A stretch of DNA of 64,000 nucleotides from Lacrimispora sphenoides (GCF_900105215.1 NZ_FOIP01000002.1:1426001-1490000), one strand, 5' to 3'. Counted from the stretch's first letter, positions 34,874 through 43,186 are shown. Translations and numbers: made by a program. Notes: generated from the sequence alone by a model not told the origin.

Positions 34874-35320
34874 TTATTTTCTTTTACTAAACTTTTCTTT
34901 GGAAAACGTATAGGCTTCTTCGATAAAAGGTTTCAGTATTTCAAAAGTTTTTACAGATGGATTCAGTACACTAATCCAACCCATCCAAGCATAGACGGGG
35001 TGAGGAATAATCTTATCTAATTCAGTAAAATCATAATCCATATCAACAATGCCACCTGCAGCTGGGCGATTTGGAATTTCACCAAACAGCTCTTTAAATG
35101 TTGTTTTTCTTATCCCCAAATTTACTCTAAAAATATTTGCCCGATTGAGATTTGAACTTTTATCATTCTCACCATCTTTTTCTTTAATTGTGAGAACATA
35201 AACACCACGCTTCAATTTATGTTGAGGGTTATAAAAAACACCTTTTTCACCCCAACTATTCACCAAAACCACATCATCAAGATTTTCTTTGCAATACTGT
35301 ATAATTTCTTCTAATAACAT
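34874..35320 (-). CDS. DUF6194-like protein
   Basis: A 148-residue protein. 'LVNSWGEKGVFYNPQHKLKRGVYVLTIKEKDGENDK' type sequence followed by 'RVNLGIRKTTFKELFG' and 'HPVYAWMGWISVLNPS' resembles DUF6194, an uncharacterised small family. Start with AAGGAGAG. It lies 10 bases after the sigma-factor fragment on the same strand, in a stretch of decayed genes, but is itself complete. Confidence 0.7.
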   Translation of the reverse strand: MLLEEIIQYCKENLDDVVLVNSWGEKGVFYNPQHKLKRGVYVLTIKEKDGENDKSSNLNRANIFRVNLGIRKTTFKELFGEIPNRPAAGGIVDMDYDFTELDKIIPHPVYAWMGWISVLNPSVKTFEILKPFIEEAYTFSKEKFSKRK

Positions 35321-35329
35321 AATCTCTCC

Positions 35330-35797
35330 TTACAATTCAAATAAATCTTCAACAATTTTATGCTTTAATAACCGATGAAAACATTTGATGGCAATGTTTT
35401 TTTCTTGAAAAGGATGTGTTCTTTGTAAATGCTGATATTCAAACATTTCCAACTTTTTTAGTGTGTCATCTTTCATAGGTGCAATTTCATAGATTCGTTG
35501 AAGATAGCTTGTGTTGAATTTCATTGTTTTGGTATCAACCCAGCCCTCAGCACCTATATCTTGAGGAACTAAAAATATTTCACCCAAAATATAAATAATA
35601 CGTTGTTCTCTATTCAAACATAATAACATACCGGCTAAACAGCCTAATCTTGCTTCTTCAATCAATTCTTTGTTTTCTATCATTTCTTCAGGAGATAGTT
35701 CGTGTAATTCAATAGCATCTAAATCATTTTCATAATCTGTAAATGTCTGATAACGTTCTTCTAACCATTTTTTCTTCATAGTCAAACAATAATTCAC
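35330..35797 (-). pseudogene. Sigma-70 family (ECF-like) sigma factor with internal deletion
   Basis: 'LSPEEMIENKELIEEARLGC' and 'LLCLNREQRIIYILGEIF' are the region 4 start of long ECF-like sigma factors. The sequence then reads 'DIGAEGWVDTKTMKFNTSYL', jumping from the helix-turn-helix region to the C-terminal part found in such proteins ('HPFQEKN' near the end). Roughly 40 residues with the DNA-recognition helix are missing, and region 2 at the N-terminus is absent. The reading frame stays open, but the protein cannot work as a sigma factor. It abuts a GNAT fragment upstream. Confidence 0.65.
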
Positions 35798-35799
35798 TG

Positions 35800-35967
35800 T
35801 TATGCGATAAATCCATGTCCGAAATGATAATAATCCACAGTATCCTGAAATGCTTCGAGCATAGAAACTGCTAACGCATCTATATCATCAGTTCTTATCC
35901 TATCAAAGGCATAAACTTCTTCTGATTTTTGTGGTACAAGTGTATAGATCATGCTAATTCTATTGCT
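35800..35967 (-). pseudogene. N-terminal fragment of a GNAT acetyltransferase
   Basis: A 55-residue frame with a real ribosome binding site (GGAGG nine bases before the ATG at 35967). 'RIRTDDIDALAVSMLEAFQDTVDY' matches the N-terminus of GNAT proteins of the 'DAYRGTIDYEGE' type. It stops where the sigma-factor fragment begins, so a deletion has fused two unrelated gene pieces. Confidence 0.55.
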
Positions 35968-36009
35968 CATCAACAGTATCCTCCATCGTTTTTTCTTATT
36001 GTGAACCAA

Positions 36010-36451
36010 TTTTAACTCTTTGTACTAATTTCTACAATTTACTCCACTTTAGTCCGTCTCCGGCTAGATTTTATACATCAGATTTTACATCTATTTTTGA
36101 ACTAAAAGCGTAACCACTTCTGTATGCCTTGAGGAGACAAAAAGATGTCCTTTGAAACTGATAACCCCTTGGCGGTACGGTAATTTCTAAAAAAGCAGCT
36201 CCAACATTCTAAACTTTTTTGTAAATGGCATAGAATTCTTTGTTGAAATATTACTTCAGACATATTCTAGTTAAGTAACCTTGAACCGTTTTAATACTTC
36301 TGCATTAATAATCTAAAACTAAACAACCAGTTCGTAAAGCTTTCCTTTGAAAAATATATTTCCTTTAATTTCCTTTTAGGAAATAAAAAAATTCTCTTCT
36401 ATTTTATAAAAAGCGTAATCCCATCACCCAAAATAATTGGTATTATTGTGC
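36010..36451. other. Non-coding stretch with a decayed coding fragment
   Basis: No intact gene. On the minus strand 36091-36190 reads '...RHTEVVTLLVQK' to a stop. At DNA level it resembles 37263-37370, whose other frame reads 'TRHVESIILLQKK'. Both look like the C-terminal end of an rRNA/tRNA uracil-5-methyltransferase-type protein, with low confidence. The rest is AT-rich. Confidence 0.4.
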
Positions 36452-37093
36452 CTATATTCCTTTTGCAATGTGATGTTCATTTATTGCCTCATAATATCCA
36501 CTTTTGTAAAAATCATAATGTGCTTCAATATCCTCTTTGGGGTAGGCTTTTAAAGTAAGCAAAACTTCTTTTGTAAATTCTAAATATGCTGTCCCGTTGG
36601 CTGTTACTACATTTTTGTGCTGTATAGCTTGTTGCTCTATATAGTTGGCTTCGTTAGTGTAAGCCTCTCCTGCAACTCGTTTTAAATCTTCCAATGTATT
36701 ACTTGTATGTATTTTATCATTCAACCATCCATTTGCACCAAGAAAGGTGGAGGCATCGCAAATTCCACCGACAAGAATATCCTTATCCATGGCACGTTGT
36801 ACAAGGGGAACCAATTTTGAGGATATCTCTGTTGGCTTTCTATCTTTTGTACACCAGCTCATACCTCCAATCAGCAACAAAGCAGAATAAGTATCTGGAA
36901 CATCAGCAATGGAATAGTCTGGCAATACCGTAAGCCCGCCAATGGACTTTATGAGTTCTTTTGTAAGACCTACTGTTTTTACAAAATATTCAGATTGCTT
37001 ATTTTGAATCTGATCATTTAAGGTCGCAGAAGTAAAGGCGGCCTCCCAGTCAGCAAATAAAGGTAACAAAACCATCAATATTTCTTTTTTCAT
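36452..37093 (-). CDS. DJ-1/PfpI family protein
   Basis: A 213-residue protein of the type 1 glutamine amidotransferase-like fold. 'EILMVLLPLFADWEAAF' is the usual N-terminal strand, and the nucleophile elbow cysteine lies in 'VGGICDASTFLG'. 'LLLIGGMSWC' precedes it. A longer frame starts at 37159, but AGGAGG five bases before the ATG at 37093 fixes the start. Members are chaperone-, protease- or glyoxalase-like; the specific role is unknown. Confidence 0.87.
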   Translation of the reverse strand: MKKEILMVLLPLFADWEAAFTSATLNDQIQNKQSEYFVKTVGLTKELIKSIGGLTVLPDYSIADVPDTYSALLLIGGMSWCTKDRKPTEISSKLVPLVQRAMDKDILVGGICDASTFLGANGWLNDKIHTSNTLEDLKRVAGEAYTNEANYIEQQAIQHKNVVTANGTAYLEFTKEVLLTLKAYPKEDIEAHYDFYKSGYYEAINEHHIAKGI

Positions 37094-37262
37094 GTAATTC
37101 CTCCTGATAACATTAAATATTATAATACTATTCATATCTCCTATAACAAAATTATACATTCATACACCGATGCAATCAATTAGAATTTTATTCTATCCTA
37201 AGCTAAGCGATGATGAATTCAGGTAAAAAATCAAGGTACATCATTGATGTATGTGTCAAAAA

Positions 37263-37434
37263 TTAACTGCTTTTCTTCTGCAACAGGATTATGGATTCCA
37301 CATGCCTTGTGGCGGTGATAATGATGCCGCGTGAAGCTGGTAGTCCCTTGGCGGCAGGGTATATTTTCGAAAGATTGCTTTTTCAACCAGTCTGCCATTG
37401 TGTCAAACACATAAAGATATACCATATTATTCAT
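37263..37434 (-). pseudogene. Truncated PfpI-like start fused to another gene remnant
   Basis: The ATG at 37434 has AAGGAGA seven bases upstream and begins 'MNNMVYLYVFDTMADW', the N-terminus of a second DJ-1/PfpI protein. After about 17 residues homology stops, and a different remnant ('TRHVESIILLQKK' in another frame) continues to 37263. A true start with its own ribosome binding site followed by a deletion junction. Confidence 0.55.
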
Positions 37435-37506
37435 TTGCAAGTTCTCCTTATTTTATTCATCAAGTGATACCAACCGTCCATCGGTAATTAATGATTATCA
37501 TCATTA

Positions 37507-37541
37507 TAAAACAGCTTCACTGACATCTGCTGTCAGTGAAG
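37507..37541 (-). terminator. Terminator after the WYL-regulator fragment
   Basis: On the minus strand CTTCACTGAC pairs with GTCAGTGAAG (37515-37541), followed by CTGTTTTA. It lies just past the stop at 37545. Confidence 0.7.
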
Positions 37542-37544
37542 TTA

Positions 37545-37680
37545 TTAAAGTTGATAGTATTCCATTAGCTCCGACGCAACAGCAACAAGTTTTTCCTTCA
37601 AACTCTGTGGTTCGATTATTTGAATGGATTTCCCGTAGGATAGGAGAAAATAAGGGACATATATATGAATTGAATTCCTC
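37545..37680 (-). pseudogene. C-terminal fragment of a WYL-domain regulator
   Basis: On the minus strand the frame reads 'YVPYFLLSYGKSIQIIEPQ' followed by 'SLKEKLVAVASELMEYYQL' and a stop. This matches the C-terminal end of HTH/WYL (YafY-type) regulators. The N-terminal HTH and WYL core are gone. A proper terminator remains behind it. Confidence 0.6.
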
Positions 37681-37758
37681 AAGTAAAAAGATTGCTTGAT
37701 TTGATGTCCGCTCTTTCAGATGATGCCCCAAAAACCAATGCAGGCATAAGTCATCCAA

Positions 37759-38126
37759 TGCCTCTGACCTGCCTCCGATAATTAAAGAAATTAACCCGTC
37801 ATATCGTTTTTAGCCATAACGTGAACCCCCTTCTTCTATAAAACTCAATATTTTAAATATCTTTATTATCTTCTCAAGGATCACACTAAATTATCAGCTT
37901 TACGAATCATCTGCATCCCTCTATTCATAGGCATTTCACCCGTTCAATCCTAACACAGCACTCAACGTGCCTTGTTCGGACGAATAATGGCCTATCAAGC
38001 TGATATTTCTCTAAAGCTTATATTTAATCATTTCTTAACCTATATCTTACAGTCTTTTTATTTCCCCTGTTTAAGCGTTGCCCCGGTTTTGTGTTTCATA
38101 AAGAATAGCTCATTAATGTAATTAGG
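37759..38126. other. Non-coding stretch, nothing recognised
   Basis: About 370 AT-rich bases between the WYL fragment and the NmrA-like gene. No open frame, hairpin or repeat that I can support. Confidence 0.4.
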
Positions 38127-38996
38127 CTATAACATTTCGCCTCTTAACGTTCTGAGAATAAAAGATGAAAAATCATTTGGTTTTCGACCTAAAATCCACG
38201 TTAATACATTGGAATTGCCAGTAAATCCATGTTCATTATAATGTCGAAACATCTTTAACAGTGTACTAACCTGGTAGTCTCCTGCTCCAAGTTTTTTTAA
38301 CTGGGCTGCAAACACCTCATCCTGAGGTGTATCTACTTTGATTTCACGTTCAAAATGGCATTCCATTGCTGTTACCATATTTGCCAGAGATAAGTTATCT
38401 GGACCGCAAATTTCATATGTGGCACCTATGTGGCATAAATTCGTGAGGATAATAGAAGCGGCTTCAGCTACATCTTCTAAGTCAACCAAACACATACTAG
38501 TTTCCGCTGAAGTAAAAAACTTTTGCTGAAATATGCCCTTCTCACTTAGTGACTTCCAGGAATCGAGAACATTCTGCATTAAAACCGCTGGCTGTACTAT
38601 TGTATATGGTATTCCCGAATTCACCAAAAGTCCCTCAACCATCAGTTTTTTCTGATGATGGGGCATATCCTGAAGTACGGAATGCAATACGGAATGATAA
38701 ACAAATTGCTCAACTTTGGCCAGATGAGCAGCTTTTATTACCGTTTCACCTATCTGAACTTCATAGGGATTTACAGCGGAGCAAATATGATATACAGCAT
38801 GGACTCCGTTAAAGGCATCATTTACAGCCTTTTGGTCCATCATATCTCCCGCAACCGCTTCTATCGTACCTAAGGACTTAATTTCCTGAATTTGTTCAGC
38901 CTTATGAACAAAAGCCCTGACCTGCTCTCCTTTCGATAATAAAGCATTGATTACAGCACGGCCAGTCCTACCGTTTGCTCCTGTAACAAGTATCAT
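38127..38996 (-). CDS. NmrA-like NAD(P)-binding protein
   Basis: A 289-residue atypical short-chain dehydrogenase. The dinucleotide motif is 'ILVTGANGRTGRAVINAL' (residues 2-19). 'VAGDMMDQKAVNDAFNGV' and 'FVYHSVLHSVLQDMPHHQKK' follow the NmrA/HSCARG pattern, in which the catalytic YxxxK is missing. Such proteins act as redox sensors or as quinone/nitro reductases. AAGGAG precedes the start. The downstream aldo/keto reductase is on the same strand but separated by 193 bases. Confidence 0.88.
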   Translation of the reverse strand: MILVTGANGRTGRAVINALLSKGEQVRAFVHKAEQIQEIKSLGTIEAVAGDMMDQKAVNDAFNGVHAVYHICSAVNPYEVQIGETVIKAAHLAKVEQFVYHSVLHSVLQDMPHHQKKLMVEGLLVNSGIPYTIVQPAVLMQNVLDSWKSLSEKGIFQQKFFTSAETSMCLVDLEDVAEAASIILTNLCHIGATYEICGPDNLSLANMVTAMECHFEREIKVDTPQDEVFAAQLKKLGAGDYQVSTLLKMFRHYNEHGFTGNSNVLTWILGRKPNDFSSFILRTLRGEML

Positions 38997-39189
38997 AATA
39001 ATATCACTCCTTCTATATTTCTATTGAATCAGCAATAAAGAGGCAAAACATTTTAAACCCGAAAAACGAATAAGCATATAATAGTGATTCCTATGAATAA
39101 TTTCGTTCGCAACTATTCATTTATGACTTTATAATTTCTTATCATTTACAATATATCATAATTGAATCTACTGGTTTCCAGTAGCATGC

Positions 39190-40194
39190 TTATCTTTTAG
39201 AAGCGGACGCTGTATTCTGAGCCATAACTCCTACCAACTTGTGGGGAATATAGGGCTCCTCCAGATAAGCAGTTTCCTCTTTTGTCAGAACAATATCAAC
39301 AGCCTTTACTGCTCCTTCAATGTGATGAAGCTTTGTTGCACCTACTATCGAAGCGGTCACTTTTTGCAAAAGCCATGCTAGGGAAATCTCTGTCATAGAT
39401 ACTCCTCTTTCTTCTGCCAGCTTCGCAACGCGCTCAACGATAATATTGTCCTGTTCCACAGTAGAACCATATTTTTGTCTCGCATAGCTGTCCTCTATCA
39501 GCCGCCTGGAGCTTTCACCTATATATTTGGACAAGCGGCCACCTGCAAGAGTACTGTAGGGTGTCATAGCAATATTTTCTTCCTGACAATAAGGGACCAT
39601 TTCCCGCTCCTCTTCTCGGAAGATCAGGTTGTAATGTCCCTGTTCAGATACAAACTTTGCAAAGCCCTCTTTCTCTGCCAAAGCGTTAGCCTTTGCCAAC
39701 TGCCAGGCAAAGCAGTTGGAAATGCCGATATAGCGTGCTTTTCCGGCTTTAAGCATATTATTAAGCCCTTCCATAATTTCGTACAGCGGGGTCTGATAAT
39801 CCCACATGTGATAAATATATAAGTCCACATAGTCCATACCGAGATTTGCAAGGCTATTATTCAACATCCGCTCAATGTGCTGCCTACCAGAAATCCCGGC
39901 TACAATTTCTTCCTGTGTTCTGGGCAAAAACTTAGTCGCCACAACCACCTCGTCCCGTTTTACAAAATCCCGCAACGCCCGACCCAGATACTGCTCACTG
40001 GTGCCACTCTGATATGCAATGGCAGTATCAAAAAAATTGACACCCAGTTCCAATCCCCGTTTAATGATTTTACGGGAATGTGTCTCGTCGATTGTCCATG
40101 AGTGCTGACCATTATTGGCATCACCAAATCCCATGCAGCCCATGCAGATGCGAGATACTGTTAAGTCTGAGATTCCTAATTTTGCATATTGCAT
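39190..40194 (-). CDS. Aldo/keto reductase
   Basis: A 334-residue NADPH-dependent aldo/keto reductase. The catalytic tetrad is visible: D and Y in 'FFDTAIAYQSG', K in 'VVVATKF' and H in 'DLYIYHMWDY'. 'GISNCFAWQLAKA' and 'TASIVGATKLHHIEGA' contact the cofactor. AGGAGG precedes the start and lies inside the tail of the OLD-like fragment upstream. The substrate is unknown; the YajO/YdhF-like groups reduce aldehydes and ketones. Confidence 0.93.
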   Translation of the reverse strand: MQYAKLGISDLTVSRICMGCMGFGDANNGQHSWTIDETHSRKIIKRGLELGVNFFDTAIAYQSGTSEQYLGRALRDFVKRDEVVVATKFLPRTQEEIVAGISGRQHIERMLNNSLANLGMDYVDLYIYHMWDYQTPLYEIMEGLNNMLKAGKARYIGISNCFAWQLAKANALAEKEGFAKFVSEQGHYNLIFREEEREMVPYCQEENIAMTPYSTLAGGRLSKYIGESSRRLIEDSYARQKYGSTVEQDNIIVERVAKLAEERGVSMTEISLAWLLQKVTASIVGATKLHHIEGAVKAVDIVLTKEETAYLEEPYIPHKLVGVMAQNTASASKR

Positions 40195-40200
40195 AACCGC

Positions 40201-40359
40201 TTACCTCCTTTGTTGGGAATTTTTCGGTTTTGTTACTGCTCGTAAAAGATTATTCTTACCGCTGTTGTTTTCACCAATTAAAGCCGCAGTATCACTTAAA
40301 TGAATATCAATTTCCTTTAAATTCCGGTAGTTCTTAATTATCAGTCTTGATATTTTCAA
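40201..40359 (-). pseudogene. N-terminal fragment of an OLD-family ATPase/nuclease
   Basis: A 52-residue frame from a TTG start with GGAGG upstream. It reads 'LKISRLIIKNYRNLKEIDIH' then 'LSDTAALIGENNSGKNNLL', the N-terminus and Walker A (GENNSGKS type, here N for S) of OLD-like ATP-dependent nucleases. It ends after 'AVTKPKNSQQRR'. The remaining ATPase and Toprim parts are missing. A relic of a defence-type gene, now joined to the aldo/keto reductase leader. Confidence 0.65.
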
Positions 40360-40540
40360 AAAAGCACCTCCAACTATTATTTTTATACTTTCATGTTTTC
40401 GTCCTACAAAGCTGCTTCGTATTCATAAAAATGTTTTTATATTGTCTGTTATCCTTTGATACTTCAACACAACATTACCATTGAATTGCACATAATTGCA
40501 CATTATTGCTATTCTTAGTTTAAACATAATGTGCCTTAAA

Positions 40541-40732
40541 TCATAATATTTCCTGGACTCTCCCCACTTGTCCATTCGTTAACATTACTTTGATACCATG
40601 AGGGTGAAAGCTACTGTTTGTTAGTATTTTTCCAACGATTCCCTCTGTTAGTTTTCCGGTTCTTTGGTCAGATTTCAATACAATTTTTACTGTTGCACCT
40701 ATTTTAACATCAATTCTATTTTGTCCGTTCAT
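40541..40732 (-). CDS. ywbE: YwbE family protein
   Basis: A 63-residue protein that is a full-length member of the YwbE (DUF2196) family: 'RIDVKIGATVKIVLKSDQRT' then 'GIVGKILTNSSFHPHGIKVM' and 'GQVGRVQEIL'. It looks like a small KOW/SH3-like beta barrel. Function unknown. GAGGAG lies before the start. Confidence 0.88.
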   Translation of the reverse strand: MNGQNRIDVKIGATVKIVLKSDQRTGKLTEGIVGKILTNSSFHPHGIKVMLTNGQVGRVQEIL

Positions 40733-40791
40733 TTTTCTCCTCGTTTTACATCAGTCAGTTTATAATAAATTATTCTACACATTGAAGTTTA

Positions 40792-41010
40792 TTAAATTAT
40801 CTTTATGAAAAACATTTCCATAGGCTGCTTAAAATTGGGAACATTAATAATCAATCCTTCTGAATCATGATACCCTATTTTTCTATAGAAATGCTGTGCA
40901 TTTTCACCTACTTGAGCTGAAATCATAATTAATTCATATCCTGCTGACTTCATATTTTCTTACCAAAATTTCATAAGTTTACTACCATATCTTTTTACTT
41001 CCCATTATTG
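40792..41010 (-). pseudogene. C-terminal fragment of a GNAT acetyltransferase
   Basis: On the minus strand, 'EVKRYGSKLMKFW' is followed after a frameshift by 'MKSAGYELIMISAQVGENAQ' and 'HFYRKIGYHDSEGLIINV', ending at 40792. This is the acetyl-CoA binding and C-terminal half of a GNAT enzyme. The N-terminal half is missing and a frameshift lies near 40965. Confidence 0.65.
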
Positions 41011-41040
41011 CTATGAGATGGTTCTATTATATCAAATTAT

Positions 41041-41087
41041 TATAAATTATTCATTCTAAAAATGTAACGCTGTTTTACTAGAGTACA
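41041..41087. repeat. 47-bp dispersed repeat, copy 2
   Basis: 43/47 identical by eye to 33961-34007 in the same orientation. Here it lies just upstream of the GNAT fragment. Confidence 0.75.
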
Positions 41088-41119
41088 ACTTCATAACACG
41101 CTCTTTACCTTTGAAAGGT

Positions 41120-41202
41120 ATTGTCATTTTTTCTATCTCTATAGATGGTTTAAGTAACTTGAAAAAACGACAAAACTATTTCACTTTGTTTTGTCGTTTT
41201 TC
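41120..41202 (-). repeat. Dispersed terminator repeat, copy B
   Basis: Shares CTATAGATGGTTTAAG and the hairpin with copy A at 25870-25960. On the minus strand AAAAACGACAAAAC pairs perfectly with GTTTTGTCGTTTTT (41162-41201) and gives a good terminator. It follows a short minus-strand coding remnant ending '...DIKDFLGKILKNDKTK'. Confidence 0.75.
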
Positions 41203-41440
41203 AATATTTTTCCCAGAAAATCTTTGATATCGCTGCGGCTATTTTGAAATTCGCTTTTTAAGAAAATTTAGCTTATTTATGTCGAGCAATTATAAATGAA
41301 AAAATACTGGTTAATTAATTTGTACGCTGTCTAATTGCTTCATACCGTCGCGACACAGCTTATCCAAATTATTATTGAAATTATATCTGTCTTCGGCCCC
41401 GCGCGACTCTATATTTGAATATTTTTTATCTTTTTCTAAA

Positions 41441-42325
41441 TTAACGAGAGAATTTAAACAATCTTCCCTCGCGGTCGTCGCTTTCAGTATTTTTTCTGCC
41501 ATTTGCAAAATCCCTTGCGTTCATTCTTTTTCCGCCTTCTATTTGCACTTCCAGCAGCTCCACAATACCGTCGTCCGAGATCCTTGATTTAAAAATCTTT
41601 AATTTTCTGCCGTTTAAATAAGTAAACGCAGCCGGCACAGGTGAAAGCCCTCTGATTTTATCGTGTATTTCCTGCGTTGTCAGATTCCAGTCGATTTCGC
41701 ACATAGTATTATCTATTTTTCCCACGTAAGACGCGCCGTCATCAGGCTGTTTTTCTCGTTTCGCAGTCCCGCCCTGTATTTGCTCAAGCGTATCAATTAA
41801 TAATCTGCCGCCGATTTGCGCCAATTTATCGAGAAGCTCTCCATAAGTTTCGTTTTCGCCGATTTTAATTGATTCTTTAAGTATCATATCGCCCGTGTCT
41901 ATGCCCTCTTCCATATACTGAGTAGTGATCCCCGTGATTTTTTCGCCGTTAATAATCGCAGCGTTTATCGGCGAAGCTCCCCTGTATTTCGGTAGCAGCG
42001 ACCCGTGAACGTTTACGCAGCCAAGCTTCGGAAAATCCAAGACGTTTTTGGGTATGAGCTTCCCGTAAGCAACCACAACGATTATATCGGGATTAATTGA
42101 TTTTAACAAATCAAAAAATTCTTCGCCTTTTAAGCTTTGCGGTTGATAAACGGGAATATTCTCACCGGAGGCATATTCTTTCACGGGCGACGGGGTCAAA
42201 ATCATTTTTCTGCCCGCAGGTTTATCCGGCTGTGTGACAACCCCTGCGATATTATATTCATTTTTCACGAGATAGTCGAGCGAAATTTTTGCAAACTCAG
42301 GGGTTCCCATAAATAATACTTTCAT
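41441..42325 (-). CDS. fmt: Methionyl-tRNA formyltransferase, isolated copy
   Basis: A 294-residue Fmt. 'VLFMGTPEFAKISLDYLV' opens the Rossmann domain. The catalytic region is 'VNVHGSLLPKYRGASPINAA' with the key His, and the catalytic Asp is in 'GIDTGDMIL'. The C-terminal tRNA-binding domain includes 'LLEVQIEGGKRMNARDFANG'. The C-terminus after 'FANGRK' is unlike the usual end, and a frame change there would extend it, so a frameshift is possible. It is not next to def, rlmB or the sun gene as in the normal operon, and its codon choice differs from its neighbours; it may be a second, acquired copy. Confidence 0.87.
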   Translation of the reverse strand: MKVLFMGTPEFAKISLDYLVKNEYNIAGVVTQPDKPAGRKMILTPSPVKEYASGENIPVYQPQSLKGEEFFDLLKSINPDIIVVVAYGKLIPKNVLDFPKLGCVNVHGSLLPKYRGASPINAAIINGEKITGITTQYMEEGIDTGDMILKESIKIGENETYGELLDKLAQIGGRLLIDTLEQIQGGTAKREKQPDDGASYVGKIDNTMCEIDWNLTTQEIHDKIRGLSPVPAAFTYLNGRKLKIFKSRISDDGIVELLEVQIEGGKRMNARDFANGRKNTESDDREGRLFKFSR

Positions 42326-42628
42326 ATATTTTTGTCCTCGTCTTTATTCATTTCATCTACTTCTTCTTGTGATAATATAAATTACCTTCTACATTGACAA
42401 ATTACAAAGTCAGCGCAGTTAACATTTTTACTCTACTTAATAATAATACAAAAAAGAAATGCTTACAATATTTTTCTGACTTTGTTTCGTTTAAGATTAT
42501 AGCTTTCGTATATTATTGTGTTATATACCCTTTTCTCAAACCTATTTTGATACTTCAATAAGAACAGACCGCGAAAAATCTGGTTCTTTTTTACCGAAAA
42601 ATTTCGGCATTGGGAAAGATTTATAAAT
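42326..42628. other. Upstream region of fmt
   Basis: No gene. AAGAACAGACC...TCTGGTTCTTTTTT (about 42561-42592) forms a hairpin with a T-run on the plus strand, although no plus-strand gene precedes it. Box D of the repeat family lies at its right edge (42629-42645). Confidence 0.45.
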
Positions 42629-42645
42629 TATTTCAGTATTGTTAA
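42629..42645 (-). promoter_or_regulatory. Direct-repeat box D (orphan)
   Basis: On the minus strand TTAACA-ATACT-GAAATA, the same 6-5-6 direct repeat as boxes A-C and E. No convincing -10 lies at the usual 31 bases, and the next gene downstream is fmt, 300 bases away. Confidence 0.5.
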
Positions 42646-42672
42646 AGAGCAGCCTGCCACTATCTTCTGTCT

Positions 42673-42762
42673 TTAAAATCTGTCATCGGGCAAACAGACG
42701 GTAGTAATTGCAATCCCGGCAATCATAATAATTGCGGATATTGCCAATGCAATTTTTTTCAT
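42673..42762 (-). CDS. 29-residue single-span membrane peptide
   Basis: The peptide has a lysine-led hydrophobic span ('MKKIALAISAIIMIAGIAI') and a short tail ending 'CLPDDRF'. AAGGAGAAC lies upstream of the ATG. It begins 35 bases after the stop of the 88-residue protein gene and should share its transcript from promoter C. Function unknown; it resembles the 27-residue peptide at 43884 in design. Confidence 0.55.
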   Translation of the reverse strand: MKKIALAISAIIMIAGIAITTVCLPDDRF

Positions 42763-42797
42763 TCCATGTTCTCCTTTGTAGTCATTGGATAGTATTC

Positions 42798-43064
42798 TTA
42801 CTTTTCCTCCGAATCCACTTCTTCAAGAAATGCATCGACAAATTTTTCTTCGATTTTTTTATACCCGTCAACCACACTATCTTCAATCTTCTGGTAGGCC
42901 CCGACCACCTTCTCTGCTGTCGCACCGGTTTTCAGAGTATAGCCCTGCTCGCTATTCTCATCTTTCTCCAGGAAGGCATCACAGAATTCCTCCTCTATGC
43001 CCTTATACGCGTCAACTACTCTCTGTCCCACTTTTCCAACTTTTAACCGATAGTTTTTACTCAT
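42798..43064 (-). CDS. 88-residue protein with duplicated KIE/DAFLE repeats
   Basis: A soluble, acidic, helical protein with an internal duplication. 'RVVDAYKGIEEEFCDAFLEK' (residues 15-34) matches 'SVVDGYKKIEEKFVDAFLEE' (61-80); a partial third copy is 'KVVGAYQKIED'. It is the small 'VVxxYKKIE' family found beside two-component systems in Lachnospiraceae, with no known function. AAGGAG precedes the start. Promoter C, with its direct repeats, lies upstream. Confidence 0.75.
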   Translation of the reverse strand: MSKNYRLKVGKVGQRVVDAYKGIEEEFCDAFLEKDENSEQGYTLKTGATAEKVVGAYQKIEDSVVDGYKKIEEKFVDAFLEEVDSEEK

Positions 43065-43132
43065 ATTTTTCTCCTTTTCATGCTTTTAGTTGCAAGATTA
43101 AGGCTTTACACCTGTTCTTGTCTGTTAAAGCA

Positions 43133-43186
43133 ATCGTAACATTCCAATGTTGCTAAATTGCTTGTAATTTATTTGAGTATTGTTAA
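43133..43186 (-). promoter_or_regulatory. Promoter C with four direct repeats
   Basis: Read on the minus strand: TTAACA (43181-43186), CAAATA (43170-43175), then CAAGCA and GCAACA, each starting 11 bases after the last. TACGAT (43133-43138) is the -10, 31 bases after the second hexamer. There is no good -35, which suggests an activator-dependent promoter. It drives the 88-residue and 29-residue proteins. Confidence 0.7.

Noticed and set aside
41311..41508. 65-codon minus-strand frame overlapping the fmt end
   Set aside because: No ribosome binding site or family. It could only be real as a frameshifted fmt tail, which is noted under findings.
42732..43156. Plus-strand frames of 104 and 123 codons
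   Set aside because: Both are antisense to the 88-residue protein gene, which has a ribosome binding site and internal repeats.
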